Assembly: GCF_900130035.1 (NCBI RefSeq)
Contig: NZ_FQXQ01000003.1
Coordinates: 496,001-560,000, forward strand
Reading direction: 5' to 3'
DNA: 64,000 nt
From: Wenyingzhuangia marina
Lineage (GTDB): Bacteria > Bacteroidota > Bacteroidia > Flavobacteriales > Flavobacteriaceae
The notes below the pieces were generated by a model. That model ran no database searches. It was not told where the DNA came from and was given only the letters and a program-made list of their open reading frames with translations. This document shows positions 1-9,258 of the stretch, piece by piece; positions within the stretch are counted from its first letter, which is position 1, and each line of letters opens with the position of its first letter. Both the position numbers and the translations under genes were made by a program.

Positions 1-602
1 GTAATATCAAAAGATTTAGTGAAATTTTCAGTATTTAAATCAATAGATTTAGAAGTGTGATCTGTATAGTTGTATAAATTAAGACTAGTTTCCTGATCCT
101 TTAAGTCTAAAGAAATCTCTACCGTTTTTTCATCGGTAAAAACCAATTGAATTTTATTTCCTTGAACTTGATAGCTTTTAGGATTATTTATTTTAATTAC
201 AAAAGGAGTGTATCCATAAACATCCTTATATCTTGTTTCTAAAAGTATCTTTTCTTTTTTTAAGTAATTAATGTAAAACTGTAATTCAGAAACAACTTTT
301 TCGTTATGGGTTCTAGATTTAAAATCTGCTTTTACAGATTCTACCATATTACTTGCTCCACCCCAATTAAAAGAAATATTGGTGCTGCTAGATAGCATTG
401 GGTTCGATTTTTCATCAATAGTAATTAAACTATTAATTTTGTAAGTATCTGTACCCATCATATTTTTGTACTTAGCAAATGCTAATGATATCACAACAGA
501 TAAAACAAACAGTTTCCAATAACTAAAAACTTTAAGTAAATAACTTTTGATATCAATGGATCCAAATTCCTTGGTAAGATCTTTTATGTTCTTTGTAGAC
601 AT
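1..602 (-). CDS. Wzc/GumC-like polysaccharide chain-length determinant (N-terminal part, cut by window edge)
   Basis: The frame is open from an ATG at 602 (MSTKNIKDLTKEF) to the left edge, so about 200 N-terminal residues are visible. A transmembrane segment lies at about residues 29-45 (WKLFVLSVVISLAF), followed by a predicted periplasmic region. This is the layout of the Wzz domain at the start of Wzc/GumC co-polymerases, which set capsule or exopolysaccharide chain length and often end in a tyrosine autokinase domain. That domain would lie outside the window, so kinase activity cannot be judged. The gene starts 9 bp after the Wza-like lipoprotein gene, so the two are almost certainly co-transcribed as an export pair. 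The family call rests on this context plus the membrane topology. Confidence 0.8.
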   Translation of the reverse strand, partial: MSTKNIKDLTKEFGSIDIKSYLLKVFSYWKLFVLSVVISLAFAKYKNMMGTDTYKINSLITIDEKSNPMLSSSTNISFNWGGASNMVESVKADFKSRTHNEKVVSELQFYINYLKKEKILLETRYKDVYGYTPFVIKINNPKSYQVQGNKIQLVFTDEKTVEISLDLKDQETSLNLYNYTDHTSKSIDLNTENFTKSFDI

Positions 603-611
603 TAACTTGTT

Positions 612-1391
612 TTATAATGAATTAATGAATAAAAATGTAGTTACTGCCACTGTAAATGTAGACAAAATAGTATTGAATACACTTAAACCAGTAGTCCCCA
701 CGCCAATAGGTTTTTGTTTAATAGGTTTAACATTGATAATATCATTGTTTTTAATTAAAAAAACTTCAGAATTAAAAGTGTTGATATCAGTAAGATCAAT
801 TTCATATTTTTTTAATCCACCTTCTTCTTGTCTAATAACTTCTACATTGGTTCTGTTCCCGTATTCTGTAATGTCTCCAGAATTTGCTATGGCATCAATA
901 ATATTGGCTTCGTATTGCATTAAATAATTGGTTCCAGGTTTTCCTATTTGTCCTAGAATAGTATATTTAATTCCAGCATATTTTACTTCAACAAAAAAAC
1001 TATTTGTGTTTTGAATATATTTAGCCAATTCTTTTTCAATATTAACTCTAATTTCATCAATTGAGAATCCAAGAACATTCATTTCTCCAATATAGGGAAG
1101 TCTTATGTTTCCATGCGAATCTATTCTATAACCAGATAAATAAGGATTTATATTAATCCCTCCATTAGTTTGTTGTCCGCTATTGGCTAAAGAATTAAAA
1201 AAAGCTGTTAATTCTTGATTCTCAGAAGATACTTTAATAATAAGGATATCATTTACTTGAGTTTTAAAAGTTTTGTGTTGCAAGTTGTAAATTTCATCAG
1301 AAGTACTTCCTTGTAAATAGGTTGTTCTTTTGTTACTAACACAAGAAATTAAAAAACTTAAAGATAAAAAGGCAATAAGGAGTTTTTTCAT
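612..1391 (-). CDS. Wza-like polysaccharide biosynthesis/export lipoprotein
   Basis: 259 aa. The N-terminus is a lipoprotein signal with the lipobox LISC (Cys17), so the protein is probably anchored in the outer membrane. A Poly_export domain covers about residues 40-130 (YLSGYRIDSHGNIRLPYIG), followed by an SLBB-type domain (YTILGQIGKPGTNYLM) and a hydrophobic C-terminal segment at about 237-256. Bacteroidota Wza homologues commonly have this single-SLBB, C-terminal-helix form. The family forms the outer-membrane pore for capsule or exopolysaccharide export together with Wzc. The partner gene begins 9 bp downstream. The polysaccharide exported cannot be told from here. Confidence 0.9.
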   Translation of the reverse strand: MKKLLIAFLSLSFLISCVSNKRTTYLQGSTSDEIYNLQHKTFKTQVNDILIIKVSSENQELTAFFNSLANSGQQTNGGININPYLSGYRIDSHGNIRLPYIGEMNVLGFSIDEIRVNIEKELAKYIQNTNSFFVEVKYAGIKYTILGQIGKPGTNYLMQYEANIIDAIANSGDITEYGNRTNVEVIRQEEGGLKKYEIDLTDINTFNSEVFLIKNNDIINVKPIKQKPIGVGTTGLSVFNTILSTFTVAVTTFLFINSL

Positions 1392-1488
1392 TTAACTAAA
1401 ATAATGGCTCTAACCACAAATATAAAACTATAAATTTGAGTATCTAATTTTAATTTGCTTTACTTTTACGCCTGTTTTATTGCGATAT

Positions 1489-2256
1489 ATGATTAAAAAA
1501 TACATAAAATTTTTATTAAAAGCAACCAATCAACATGGAGTACATTCTCCTTTTATTTATAGTTTGGTTACTCAGTGCATTTACAAAAAATCTTCTTTTT
1601 CAATTTTAAATGAATTTGAGTACTATAAAAAAGTACTTGAAAATAACCATACAGAAATCACTATAACCGATTTTGGTGCTGGTTCTAAGGTTTTTAAAGA
1701 CAATAAAAGAAAAGTATCCGATTTGGTTAGCAAGGTAAGTGTTTCAAAAAAATATGCATTGTTATTAAATAGACTTGTTCATCATCTAAATATAAATTAT
1801 GCACTAGAACTTGGTACTTCTGTAGGTTTGGGAACGGCTTCTTTATGTTTTAATAATATAAATATTAAGGTTGATACTATTGAAGGTTGTGATAAAATTT
1901 TAGAGATAGCTCAAAAACAATTCAAAAATTACAAACTTCAAGATCAAATTACTACTTATTGTGGTGACTTTTCAGATGTGTTACCCTTGTTATCGGTTAA
2001 AAAATACGATTTAATTTACTTTGATGGAAATCATCAAAAAGAAGCGACTTTAAAATATTTTGAAGAATGTTTAAAAACTAAACATAACGATTCTGTTTTT
2101 ATTTTTGATGATATTTATTGGTCCGATGAAATGGAAGAAGCTTGGAAAGAAATTAAAAATCATCCTGAAGTAAAAGTTACGGTAGATTTATTTAAATGGG
2201 GATTGGTTTTTTTTAGAAAAGAACAAGAAAAAGAACATTTTAAAATTAGATTTTAA
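1489..2256 (+). CDS. class I SAM-dependent methyltransferase
   Basis: Start taken at the ATG at 1489 (MIKKYIKFLLK). An in-frame TTG at 1480 would add only three residues. The product is about 255 aa. Motif I of the Rossmann methyltransferase fold is seen as LELGTSVGLGTASL, followed by a motif resembling the O-methyltransferase/Methyltransf_24 group (DLIYFDGNHQKEATLKYF). The conserved acidic FDGNH stretch is where catechol-type O-methyltransferases bind metal, but the substrate is unknown. It sits 2 bp before the cobalamin adenosyltransferase gene, so the two probably share a transcript. Nothing in the context fixes the substrate. Confidence 0.82.
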   Translation: MIKKYIKFLLKATNQHGVHSPFIYSLVTQCIYKKSSFSILNEFEYYKKVLENNHTEITITDFGAGSKVFKDNKRKVSDLVSKVSVSKKYALLLNRLVHHLNINYALELGTSVGLGTASLCFNNINIKVDTIEGCDKILEIAQKQFKNYKLQDQITTYCGDFSDVLPLLSVKKYDLIYFDGNHQKEATLKYFEECLKTKHNDSVFIFDDIYWSDEMEEAWKEIKNHPEVKVTVDLFKWGLVFFRKEQEKEHFKIRF

Positions 2257-2258
2257 TA

Positions 2259-2834
2259 ATGAAGATTTATACAAAAACTGGTGATGCAGGAGAAACCTCT
2301 TTATTTGGAGGAAAAAGAGTTTCCAAAGCACATATTAGAATTGATGCTTACGGAACGGTAGATGAGTTAAATTCATATATTGGATTGTTAAGAGATCAAG
2401 AAATTGACCAACATCACAAAACTTTTTTGATCAATATTCAGCAAGAATTATTTGTGGTTGGAGCTTTTTTAGCGACTCCAGAAGAGAGCGAAACACTAAA
2501 AAATGGTAAAAGTAGGTTGAAATTAGATGTTTTTGGTAAAAATGAGGTAGCAATTTTAGAAAAAGAAATAGACGCTTTAGATAGCCAATTAGAACCTATG
2601 ACACATTTTATTTTACCAGGAGGAAATAGTATGGTGTCACATTGTCACATAGCTCGCACAATATGTCGTAGAGCAGAGCGTGCCTGTGTTTTGTTACAAG
2701 CAGAGGAGACTGTCAATTTAGGTGTACTTCAATATTTAAATAGACTATCAGACTATTTATTTGTGTTGGCACGAATGTTGTCCAAACAGTTACAGGTGGT
2801 TGAAACCAAGTGGATTCCATCAAAAAATAAATAA
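2259..2834 (+). CDS. cob(I)yrinic acid a,c-diamide adenosyltransferase, PduO type
   Basis: 191 aa, the usual length of the single-domain PduO/MMAB family. The N-terminus carries the ATP-binding signature YTKTGDAGETSLFGG. The central VDELNSYIGLLRD and the later RTICRRAERACV and LNRLSDYLFVLAR helices are the conserved corrinoid and trimer-interface motifs. The enzyme transfers the adenosyl group of ATP to Co(I) corrinoid to make adenosylcobalamin, needed by enzymes such as methylmalonyl-CoA mutase. It acts in the cytoplasm. It follows the methyltransferase gene by 2 bp. All key residues are present. Confidence 0.95.
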   Translation: MKIYTKTGDAGETSLFGGKRVSKAHIRIDAYGTVDELNSYIGLLRDQEIDQHHKTFLINIQQELFVVGAFLATPEESETLKNGKSRLKLDVFGKNEVAILEKEIDALDSQLEPMTHFILPGGNSMVSHCHIARTICRRAERACVLLQAEETVNLGVLQYLNRLSDYLFVLARMLSKQLQVVETKWIPSKNK

Positions 2835-2857
2835 GTTCTTTAAAAGACTAAAAAAAA

Positions 2858-2888
2858 CTTGACTTTTTTAATTAAAAAATTATTTTTG
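2858..2888 (+). promoter_or_regulatory. Bacteroidota-type promoter of the DUF2795 gene
   Basis: A -33-like CTTG at 2858-2861 is followed by 19 nt and a perfect -7 box TATTTTTG (TAnnTTTG) at 2881-2888, which lies 23 nt before the ATG at 2912. This matches the known Bacteroidota sigma-ABfr consensus. Confidence 0.65.
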
Positions 2889-2911
2889 CAATAATTATAA
2901 TTTGATAAAAA

Positions 2912-3133
2912 ATGTATTGGACTTTAGAATTAGCTAATTATTTAGCAGATGCACCTTGGCCAGCTTCAAAAGATGAATTGATAGATTTTGCAATTAGAAC
3001 AGGAGCTCCATTAGAAGTTGTAGAAAATTTACAAAGTTTAGAGGATGAAGGTGAAATCTACGATGATATTGTAGAAATTTGGCCAGATTATCCTACTGAA
3101 GAAGATTATCTTTGGAACGAGGAAGAATATTAA
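2912..3133 (+). CDS. DUF2795 domain-containing small acidic protein
   Basis: 73 aa, strongly acidic towards the C-terminus. The sequence MYWTLELANYLADAPWPASK continues into a short helical domain of the DUF2795 type (DELIDFAIRTGAPLEVVENL), and the tail is rich in Asp, Glu, Tyr and Trp. Such proteins are widely conserved in Flavobacteriia, often upstream of secA as here, but I know of no established function. It has its own promoter just upstream and a terminator between it and secA, so it is probably a separate, highly expressed unit. Confidence 0.85.
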   Translation: MYWTLELANYLADAPWPASKDELIDFAIRTGAPLEVVENLQSLEDEGEIYDDIVEIWPDYPTEEDYLWNEEEY

Positions 3134-3156
3134 AAATATTTGAATATTAAATAAAG

Positions 3157-3188
3157 AAAAAGTCTCATTAGAGGCTTTTTTTTTATTT
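3157..3188 (+). terminator. Rho-independent terminator after the DUF2795 gene
   Basis: A short stem AAGTCTC / GAGGCTT (one G-T wobble) around ATTA is followed by a run of T residues. It lies between the DUF2795 stop and the secA start. Confidence 0.65.
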
Positions 3189-3211
3189 ATTTTTGAAACA
3201 TAAAACAATAA

Positions 3212-6200
3212 ATGATGGGCATATTAGACTCAGTGTTAAAAGTATTTGTTGGAGACAAGCAACAAAAAGATTTAAAATTATTACAACCAATTGTTAGCGA
3301 GGTAAGAGCTTTTGAAGAAGCTTTTAAAAAATTAACTATTGATGAATTAAGGGCAAAAACAGTTGAGTTTAAAGATTTAATAGCAAAAGAGACAAAATCT
3401 ATAGAAGAAGAAATAACTGCTTTAGAAGAAAAAGCAAAATCGGCTGCTATTGATGAAAAAGAAGCTATTTATAATCAAATAGATGTTTTACAAGATCAGG
3501 CTTACGAAGCTTCTGAAAAAGTATTAAATCAAATTCAAGCCGAAGCTTTTGCGGTAATAAAAGAAACAGCAAGAAGATTTACAGAAAATTCTCAGATAGA
3601 AGTTACTGCAAATGCATATGATAGAGAATTATCAGCAAATAATGCATATGTAGAATTGGTTGGAGAGGATAAAGCTATCTGGTATAACTCTTGGGATGCT
3701 TCTGGTACACAAGTTACTTGGAACATGGTTCATTACGATGTTCAGTTAATTGGTGGTTCTGTATTACATCAAGGTAAAATTGCTGAGATGATGACAGGAG
3801 AAGGTAAAACATTGGTTGCAACTTTACCTATATATTTAAATGCCTTATCAGGAAAAGGAGTACACGTTGTAACGGTAAATGATTACTTAGCAAAACGTGA
3901 TAGTGCATGGATGGCACCTTTATTTCAATTCCACGGATTAACGATTGATTGTATTGATAATCACAGATCTAATTCCCCAGAAAGAAGAGCAGCATACAAT
4001 GCAGATATCACTTACGGAACCAATAATGAATTTGGTTTTGATTATTTACGTGATAACATGGCTAGTACCATGGAAGATTTGGTACAACGTAAACCAAATT
4101 ATGCTATTGTAGATGAGGTAGATTCAGTTTTAATTGATGATGCTCGTACGCCATTAATTGTTTCGGGTCAAGTTCAAGATGGAGACAGACATGAATTTAA
4201 TGAGTTAAAGCCTAAGGTTGCTGATATTGTTAAATTACAAAGTCAATATTTGGTTGGAGTTTTGGCAAATGCTAAAAAATTAATCAAAGAAGGAGATACC
4301 AAAGAAGGTGCTTTTCAATTATTAAGAGTGTACAGAGGTTTGCCTAAAAACAAAGCATTGATTAAATTCTTATCTCAAGAAGGAATTAAGCAGTTGTTAC
4401 AAAAAACGGAGAATCACTACATGGCAGATAACAACAAAGAAATGCCTGCTGTAGATAAAGAATTATACTTTGTTATTGAAGAAAAAAACAATTCTATTGA
4501 ATTAACAGAAAAAGGAATTGCTACCTTATCTGGAGAAGATGGAGGAGACTTTTTTGTATTACCAGATATTGGGGTAAAAATTGGAGAACTTGAAAAACAA
4601 GAATTATCCGATGAAGAAAAAATAGCTCAAAAAGAAGAATTATACAGAGATTTTAGCATCAAGAGTGAAAGAATTCACACATTAAACCAGTTGTTAAAAG
4701 CTTATACTTTGTTCGAAAAAGATACAGAATATGTAGTCATGGACAACAAAGTGAAAATTGTTGATGAGCAAACAGGACGTATCATGGAAGGTCGTCGTTA
4801 CTCTGATGGTTTACACCAAGCTATTGAGGCAAAAGAAGACGTGAAGATTGAAGCGGCCTCTCAAACCTATGCAACTGTAACTTTACAGAATTACTTTAGA
4901 ATGTATCGCAAACTGTCTGGTATGACAGGTACTGCCATTACAGAAGCAGGAGAATTTTGGCAAATTTATGAATTAGACGTGGTTGTAGTTCCAACCAACA
5001 AACCAATTGCTAGACAAGATAAAGAAGATTTGATTTACAAAACGCAGCGTGAAAAATACAATGCGGTTATAGAAGATATTGTAAAATTAGTTGCTGCCGG
5101 AAGACCTGTTTTGGTTGGTACTACTTCTGTAGAAATTTCTGAGTTATTAGGTAGAATGTTATCTATCAGAAAAATTAAGCACAATGTATTAAATGCAAAA
5201 TTGCATAAAAAAGAAGCAGATATTGTTGCAGAAGCAGGGAAACCTGGAATTGTAACCATTGCAACCAACATGGCTGGTCGTGGTACGGATATTAAATTGT
5301 CTGACGAAGTAAAAGCAGCCGGAGGTTTGGCAATTATAGGTACAGAGCGTCATGATTCTCGTCGTGTAGACCGTCAGTTACGTGGTCGTGCAGGTCGTCA
5401 AGGAGATGTTGGTTCTTCTCAATTCTATGTATCTTTAGAAGATAACTTAATGCGTTTGTTTGGTTCTGATAGAATTGCCAAAATGATGGATAGAATGGGC
5501 TTAGAAGAAGGAGAAGTTATTCAACACTCTATGATTACCAAGTCTATTGAAAGAGCTCAGAAAAAAGTGGAAGAAAACAACTTTGGTATTCGTAAACGTT
5601 TGTTAGAGTATGATGATATTATGAATTCTCAACGTGAGGTGGTTTACAAACGTAGACGTCATGCTTTAGATGGAAAACGTTTACAAGTAGACATTGCCAA
5701 CATGATTTATGATGCTTGTGCTACCATTGTTGATGATAATAAATTAACCAACGATTTTAAGAATTTTGAGTTTGAGTTGATTTTAAATACTTCTATGAGT
5801 TCTCCTTTTACTCAAGAAGAATTTGAGAACACACAACCACAGGAATTGTCAGATAAGTTATATGATATAGTGATGAAACACTATATGGATAAAATGGCTA
5901 GAAATGCCAATTCAGCTTATCCAATTATTAAAAATGTATTTGAAAACGAGGGAGATAGATACGAGCGTATTGTAGTTCCTTTTAGCGATGGTACAAAAAC
6001 GTTAAGAGTGGTTACTGATTTGAAAAAATCATATGAATCTCAAGGAGCTGAGCTAATTTCTGATTTTGAGAAAAACATCACCTTAGCTATTATTGATGAC
6101 GAATGGAAAGATCATTTACGTAAAATGGATGATTTAAAACAATCGGTACAAAATGCATCATACGAGCAAAAAGATCCTTTGTTAATTTATAAGTTTGAAG

Positions 6201-6571
6201 CTTTTGAATTGTTTAAAAAGATGTTAGACAAAATAAACAAAGAAGTATTGTCTTTCTTGTTTAAAGGAGAGTTACCAGAGAGCAATCAACAAATTTCTGA
6301 AGCAAAAGAACAAAGAGTACAGCAAAATGTTCAAATTTCTAAACAAGAAGTTTTAAACTCATCTGAGGCAGCAAACAGACAAGCGATTCAAAATTCTCAA
6401 TCACCAGAGCAGGCTAGACCTGAAACGATGGTGAGAGAACAACCAAAAATTGGTAGAAATGATAAAGTAGTGATTCAAAATGTGCAAACTGGTGAGAAAA
6501 AAGAAACCAAGTTTAAACAAGCCATTCCTTTATTAGAAACTGGTAAATGGGTACTTACGGGCTTGGCATAA
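3212..6571 (+). CDS. secA: preprotein translocase ATPase SecA
   Basis: 1119 aa, the long Bacteroidota form. SecA motor motifs are all present: Walker A (MTGEGKT), [24 protein letters not shown], the helicase-like [12 protein letters not shown] and the [10 protein letters not shown] arginine-finger motif. An insertion of roughly 120 residues follows the DEVDSV region in the first nucleotide-binding fold, as is common in this phylum. The C-terminus ends at [19 protein letters not shown] and lacks the zinc-binding SecB-interaction tail of proteobacterial SecA. The protein drives post-translational export through SecYEG at the inner membrane. Two adjacent ATG codons (3212 and 3215) could start it. 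A strong terminator follows. Confidence 0.98.
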   Translation: MMGILDSVLKVFVGDKQQKDLKLLQPIVSEVRAFEEAFKKLTIDELRAKTVEFKDLIAKETKSIEEEITALEEKAKSAAIDEKEAIYNQIDVLQDQAYEASEKVLNQIQAEAFAVIKETARRFTENSQIEVTANAYDRELSANNAYVELVGEDKAIWYNSWDASGTQVTWNMVHYDVQLIGGSVLHQGKIAEMMTGEGKTLVATLPIYLNALSGKGVHVVTVNDYLAKRDSAWMAPLFQFHGLTIDCIDNHRSNSPERRAAYNADITYGTNNEFGFDYLRDNMASTMEDLVQRKPNYAIVDEVDSVLIDDARTPLIVSGQVQDGDRHEFNELKPKVADIVKLQSQYLVGVLANAKKLIKEGDTKEGAFQLLRVYRGLPKNKALIKFLSQEGIKQLLQKTENHYMADNNKEMPAVDKELYFVIEEKNNSIELTEKGIATLSGEDGGDFFVLPDIGVKIGELEKQELSDEEKIAQKEELYRDFSIKSERIHTLNQLLKAYTLFEKDTEYVVMDNKVKIVDEQTGRIMEGRRYSDGLHQAIEAKEDVKIEAASQTYATVTLQNYFRMYRKLSGMTGTAITEAGEFWQIYELDVVVVPTNKPIARQDKEDLIYKTQREKYNAVIEDIVKLVAAGRPVLVGTTSVEISELLGRMLSIRKIKHNVLNAKLHKKEADIVAEAGKPGIVTIATNMAGRGTDIKLSDEVKAAGGLAIIGTERHDSRRVDRQLRGRAGRQGDVGSSQFYVSLEDNLMRLFGSDRIAKMMDRMGLEEGEVIQHSMITKSIERAQKKVEENNFGIRKRLLEYDDIMNSQREVVYKRRRHALDGKRLQVDIANMIYDACATIVDDNKLTNDFKNFEFELILNTSMSSPFTQEEFENTQPQELSDKLYDIVMKHYMDKMARNANSAYPIIKNVFENEGDRYERIVVPFSDGTKTLRVVTDLKKSYESQGAELISDFEKNITLAIIDDEWKDHLRKMDDLKQSVQNASYEQKDPLLIYKFEAFELFKKMLDKINKEVLSFLFKGELPESNQQISEAKEQRVQQNVQISKQEVLNSSEAANRQAIQNSQSPEQARPETMVREQPKIGRNDKVVIQNVQTGEKKETKFKQAIPLLETGKWVLTGLA

Positions 6572-6592
6572 GTCAAATTTTGTAAATAAGAT

Positions 6593-6626
6593 AAAAAACC
6601 TGTAGATAAATTTCTACAGGTTTTTT
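6593..6626. terminator. bidirectional terminator between secA and the HAEPLYID gene
   Basis: A perfect 14-bp stem AAAAAACCTGTAGA / TCTACAGGTTTTTT with a 6-nt loop. A-rich and T-rich flanks allow it to work on both strands, serving secA and the convergent gene ending at 6642. Confidence 0.9.
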
Positions 6627-6641
6627 GTTTATAATTATATA

Positions 6642-7495
6642 TTAATGAATAGGTTTTTGTTTGGGTTCCCAAATGAGTCTTACAAAAGAGCTTAATCTTT
6701 CATTTTCTTTCTTAATAGGAATTCCCGCTACAATACCAATCATTAAATTATCAACAATTCCTAAGCGCATTTGTGGTCTTATGGTCATATCAAAATCATG
6801 GTTGTGAACTACTTTATTAAATTCAACTCCTATAAAGTTTTTAGTATTTGGAATCATATAGTGAAAACTAGAGTTGATTTTATAGTTCGTATGAAACTCA
6901 TTGGACTCAAAATCTTGTTCAATCATAGGTCCGGTATATATCAAAGAGTGAAAATCTTGTCCCCATCTTTTTGCAATTACAAAAAAAGGATTGTATACAT
7001 TTCCTTTTATAAAGGGCTTTCCAAAATTTTTAAAGTCAGATAATTCAAACTCATTAATATAACCGATAGCCATAGAAGTAGCTATTGATTTATTAACGAA
7101 GAAAGACCACTGCGTAGCAATTTTTATACTGTTTAATTGGTTTGATGGAGTATTAGCATTTTGATTGTTCGTTGGGGAGTATAGGGTAAATGGAAGTTCA
7201 ACTTCAAAACCTAATCTGTCAATAGGTGCCCATTCATACTCTACCAAAGCTTCATATGAATCAAAATTTAGATTATCAGTCATTCCTAGACCTAAATTCC
7301 ATTCTCTTTCTCCTTTTCTAGCTCCCAAATCACGTATTAAGTCAACGTATAAAGGTTCGGCGTGTAATACTTTGTCTGGTTTTTTAGAATCGTCTACTTT
7401 GTTTTTTGAATGTTATTAAGATTGCTGTTTTGAGCGGTTACATAGGTGGATTGTGCTAATAAGATTGTTAGCGTAATTCCTTTTTTGAAATTCAT
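6642..7495 (-). pseudogene. HAEPLYID-family outer-membrane protein, interrupted by one frameshift
   Basis: The true start is the ATG at 7495, giving a signal peptide (MNFKKGITLTILLAQSTYVTA) in one frame. That frame stops at TAG (about 7399-7401) just after a run of six A at about 7402-7407 (T on the plus strand). The rest of the gene continues in another frame as KVLHAEPLYVDLIRD and on to the stop at 6642. The motif HAEPLYVD identifies the HAEPLYID family of Bacteroidota. The body is rich in alternating aromatic/polar strands, consistent with an outer-membrane beta barrel. One extra A in the homopolymer would restore a single frame of about 285 aa. Either the strain is mutant or the assembly has a homopolymer error. 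Function of the family is unknown to me. Confidence 0.78.
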
Positions 7496-7566
7496 TTTTT
7501 TGATTTTTTTGCATGATAAATAATCCCATCATTAAATATGATAGGAACTTTTTTTTGTAAAAAAAA

Positions 7567-7953
7567 TCAAAATTTGGGTGGAGGATTTTTTAATTCAAGA
7601 TAGGCACTTGTTAGAAAAGACTTATCATCTATAAATTTTTGTCTGCATAAATTAAAAAATGACTTTTCTAGAGAAGTTGCATTATTAGTGTATACAATAA
7701 AATCTATTTTTAGACTACTTTTCGTTGTATAGTTTTCGGTATCATTATCATCATATTCCTCTATAGCATCTTCATAACCTAGTACTTTTTCAAGAACAAT
7801 TTCAATAATGCTTTCTTGGTCGTTAAATGATAAATCTTCAGGAATATAATTGGGATTAGGGTCAGTAGTATCAATACTAATATTAAGCATATAGAGACCT
7901 GTAAAGCCACATATGAATTTTAGAAATTTGTTATTTCTTAATTTACCAATCAC
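7567..7953 (-). CDS. conserved hypothetical protein, probable partner of the HAEPLYID protein
   Basis: 128 aa. The N-terminus has a hydrophobic stretch (FLKFICGFTGLYMLNISI) that could be a signal anchor. It is followed by the motif DTTDPNPNYIPEDLSFNDQ, an acidic region around residues 60-72 (EDAIEEYDDNDTENY), and a C-terminus ending in NPPPKF. I do not recognise an enzymatic domain. It lies about 70 bp upstream of the HAEPLYID gene in the same direction, so the two probably form a unit. Proteins of this shape next to HAEPLYID genes are familiar to me from other Flavobacteriia, but that is recollection only. Confidence 0.7.
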   Translation of the reverse strand: MIGKLRNNKFLKFICGFTGLYMLNISIDTTDPNPNYIPEDLSFNDQESIIEIVLEKVLGYEDAIEEYDDNDTENYTTKSSLKIDFIVYTNNATSLEKSFFNLCRQKFIDDKSFLTSAYLELKNPPPKF

Positions 7954-8078
7954 GAATTAAAACTAAGGAATTTTAAATGTTTGATGATGAATTTTTGTGT
8001 ATAATTTAAATTCATTTGAACAAACAAACAACGATTGTACCGTTTTGAAAAAAAAAATGTCTTTTTTAAGTATTTAAA

Positions 8079-8276
8079 TTAATCTCTTGTGCTTAAAAGA
8101 TCCAAAGCTTCTTCTTGCCATTTTTTTTCTAATTCTTTATAATCAGATAAATTAACATCAAATTTATCTGATAAAATTTTAAGTATTAACTGATTATCCA
8201 CATAGTTCATCACTTGTAAAGTAATCATACTTTGTTTTGCATCTATCATTTTTCCCTCTAAATCTTCTAATTTCAT
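8079..8276 (-). CDS. small helical hypothetical protein
   Basis: 65 aa, predicted all-helical and hydrophilic (MKLEDLEGKMIDAKQSM to KKWQEEALDLLSTRD), with no signal peptide, cysteines or known motif. Amphipathic heptad-like leucines suggest a small coiled-coil protein. It stands alone between the 128-aa protein gene and the divergent trmL. Codon use resembles its neighbours and no longer ORF overlaps it, which supports a real gene. No function can be assigned. Confidence 0.5.
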   Translation of the reverse strand: MKLEDLEGKMIDAKQSMITLQVMNYVDNQLILKILSDKFDVNLSDYKELEKKWQEEALDLLSTRD

Positions 8277-8375
8277 TTTGAACTTCTTTTTAATATTTGT
8301 TTCAAGTCATTAATATATAAAAATAATACGTACTTAATAGTTCAATCTATTGATTATATCAATCATAAAAATGTT

Positions 8376-8383
8376 TAGTTTTG
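8376..8383 (+). promoter_or_regulatory. -7 box upstream of trmL
   Basis: TAGTTTTG fits TAnnTTTG and lies 22 nt before the TTG start at 8406. An upstream TTG at 8350-8352 is spaced 23 nt away, slightly longer than usual. Confidence 0.45.
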
Positions 8384-8405
8384 CGACTTCTAAAAAGAGA
8401 ATCCA

Positions 8406-8873
8406 TTGAGTAAAAATACTTCTTTAAATATTGTATTGGTACATCCACAAATACCTAATAATACTGGAAATATTGGAAGACTTTGTGTGGGGTGTAATGC
8501 AAAATTACATTTGGTTAAGCCTTTAGGTTTTGAAATTACAGATACAAGAGTAAAAAGAGCAGGCTTAGATTATTGGAAAGATTTAGATATTACTATTCAT
8601 GAATCTTTTGACGATTTATTAGGGTTGATAAAAGATCAAGAACGAATGTTTTTGTTATCTGCAAGAGCGGATAAATCTATTTATCAAACCAAATTTAAAG
8701 AAGGAGATTGGTTATTATTTGGAAAAGAAGCGGAAGGTTTATCAGCCAAAATTCAAGAAAAATATACAAATCAACTAAGAACTATTCCATTTCCTGGACC
8801 TATTAGAAGTTTTAATCTAGGAAATGCTGTAGCGATGGTAATAGGGGAGTGCTTAAGGCAATTTGATTTATAG
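8406..8873 (+). CDS. trmL: tRNA (cytidine(34)-2'-O)-methyltransferase TrmL
   Basis: 155 aa, the usual TrmL length. It is a SPOUT/SpoU-type fold with the N-terminal PQIPNNTGNIGRLC motif, the central LFGKEAEGLS motif and the C-terminal IPFPGPIRSFNLGNAVAMV motif that forms the trefoil knot binding SAM. TrmL methylates the 2'-OH of the wobble nucleotide in leucine tRNAs. The start is a TTG at 8406 (MSKNTSLNIVLVHPQ). No ATG lies near the conserved N-terminus, so TTG is needed. It is a single-gene unit. Confidence 0.93.
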   Translation: MSKNTSLNIVLVHPQIPNNTGNIGRLCVGCNAKLHLVKPLGFEITDTRVKRAGLDYWKDLDITIHESFDDLLGLIKDQERMFLLSARADKSIYQTKFKEGDWLLFGKEAEGLSAKIQEKYTNQLRTIPFPGPIRSFNLGNAVAMVIGECLRQFDL

Positions 8874-8875
8874 TT

Positions 8876-9238
8876 TTATTTAAGAAAAACAAAAATCACA
8901 GCTATAATTGCAGGAAGTGCTTGTGTTATAAATATATTTTTACTGGCAGAAATGGCTCCATAAACACCCGCAACTATTACACAGCCTAAAAAGAAAATAC
9001 TAATATTGGTAGACCATTCAGTGTAGCCAATAAATAAAGACCAAATGAGTCCTGCAGCTAAAAAACCATTGTACAACCCTTGATTGGCTGCCAATCCTTT
9101 GGTTGGAGTAAATAGATTTTCGGGTAAGGTTTTAAAAGTTTTTTTTCCAATGGTTTCCCAAGCAAACATTTCAAAATACATAATGTATATATGTTCTATA
9201 GCGACTAAAAGAATTAATATTTTTGAAACAATTTCCAT
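8876..9238 (-). CDS. DUF1304 family membrane protein
   Basis: 120 aa, about four membrane segments. The N-terminal pattern VAIEHIYIMYFEMFAW is the hallmark of the DUF1304 family, and NQGLYNGFLAAGLIW is its second conserved block. The family is widespread in bacteria but has no established function that I know of. Its stop lies 2 bp from the stop of the convergent trmL, with no obvious terminator between them. Confidence 0.88.
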   Translation of the reverse strand: MEIVSKILILLVAIEHIYIMYFEMFAWETIGKKTFKTLPENLFTPTKGLAANQGLYNGFLAAGLIWSLFIGYTEWSTNISIFFLGCVIVAGVYGAISASKNIFITQALPAIIAVIFVFLK

Positions 9239-9258
9239 GTAAAGCTAGTTTTTAGATT

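Noticed and set aside
547-927. A 126-aa plus-strand protein
   Set aside because: It lies opposite the wza-like and wzc-like genes and has no features of its own.
7402-7407. Programmed -1 frameshifting in the HAEPLYID gene
   Set aside because: The six-A run is not in the X XXY YYZ slippery register in the zero frame and no stimulatory structure is apparent. A homopolymer indel is simpler.
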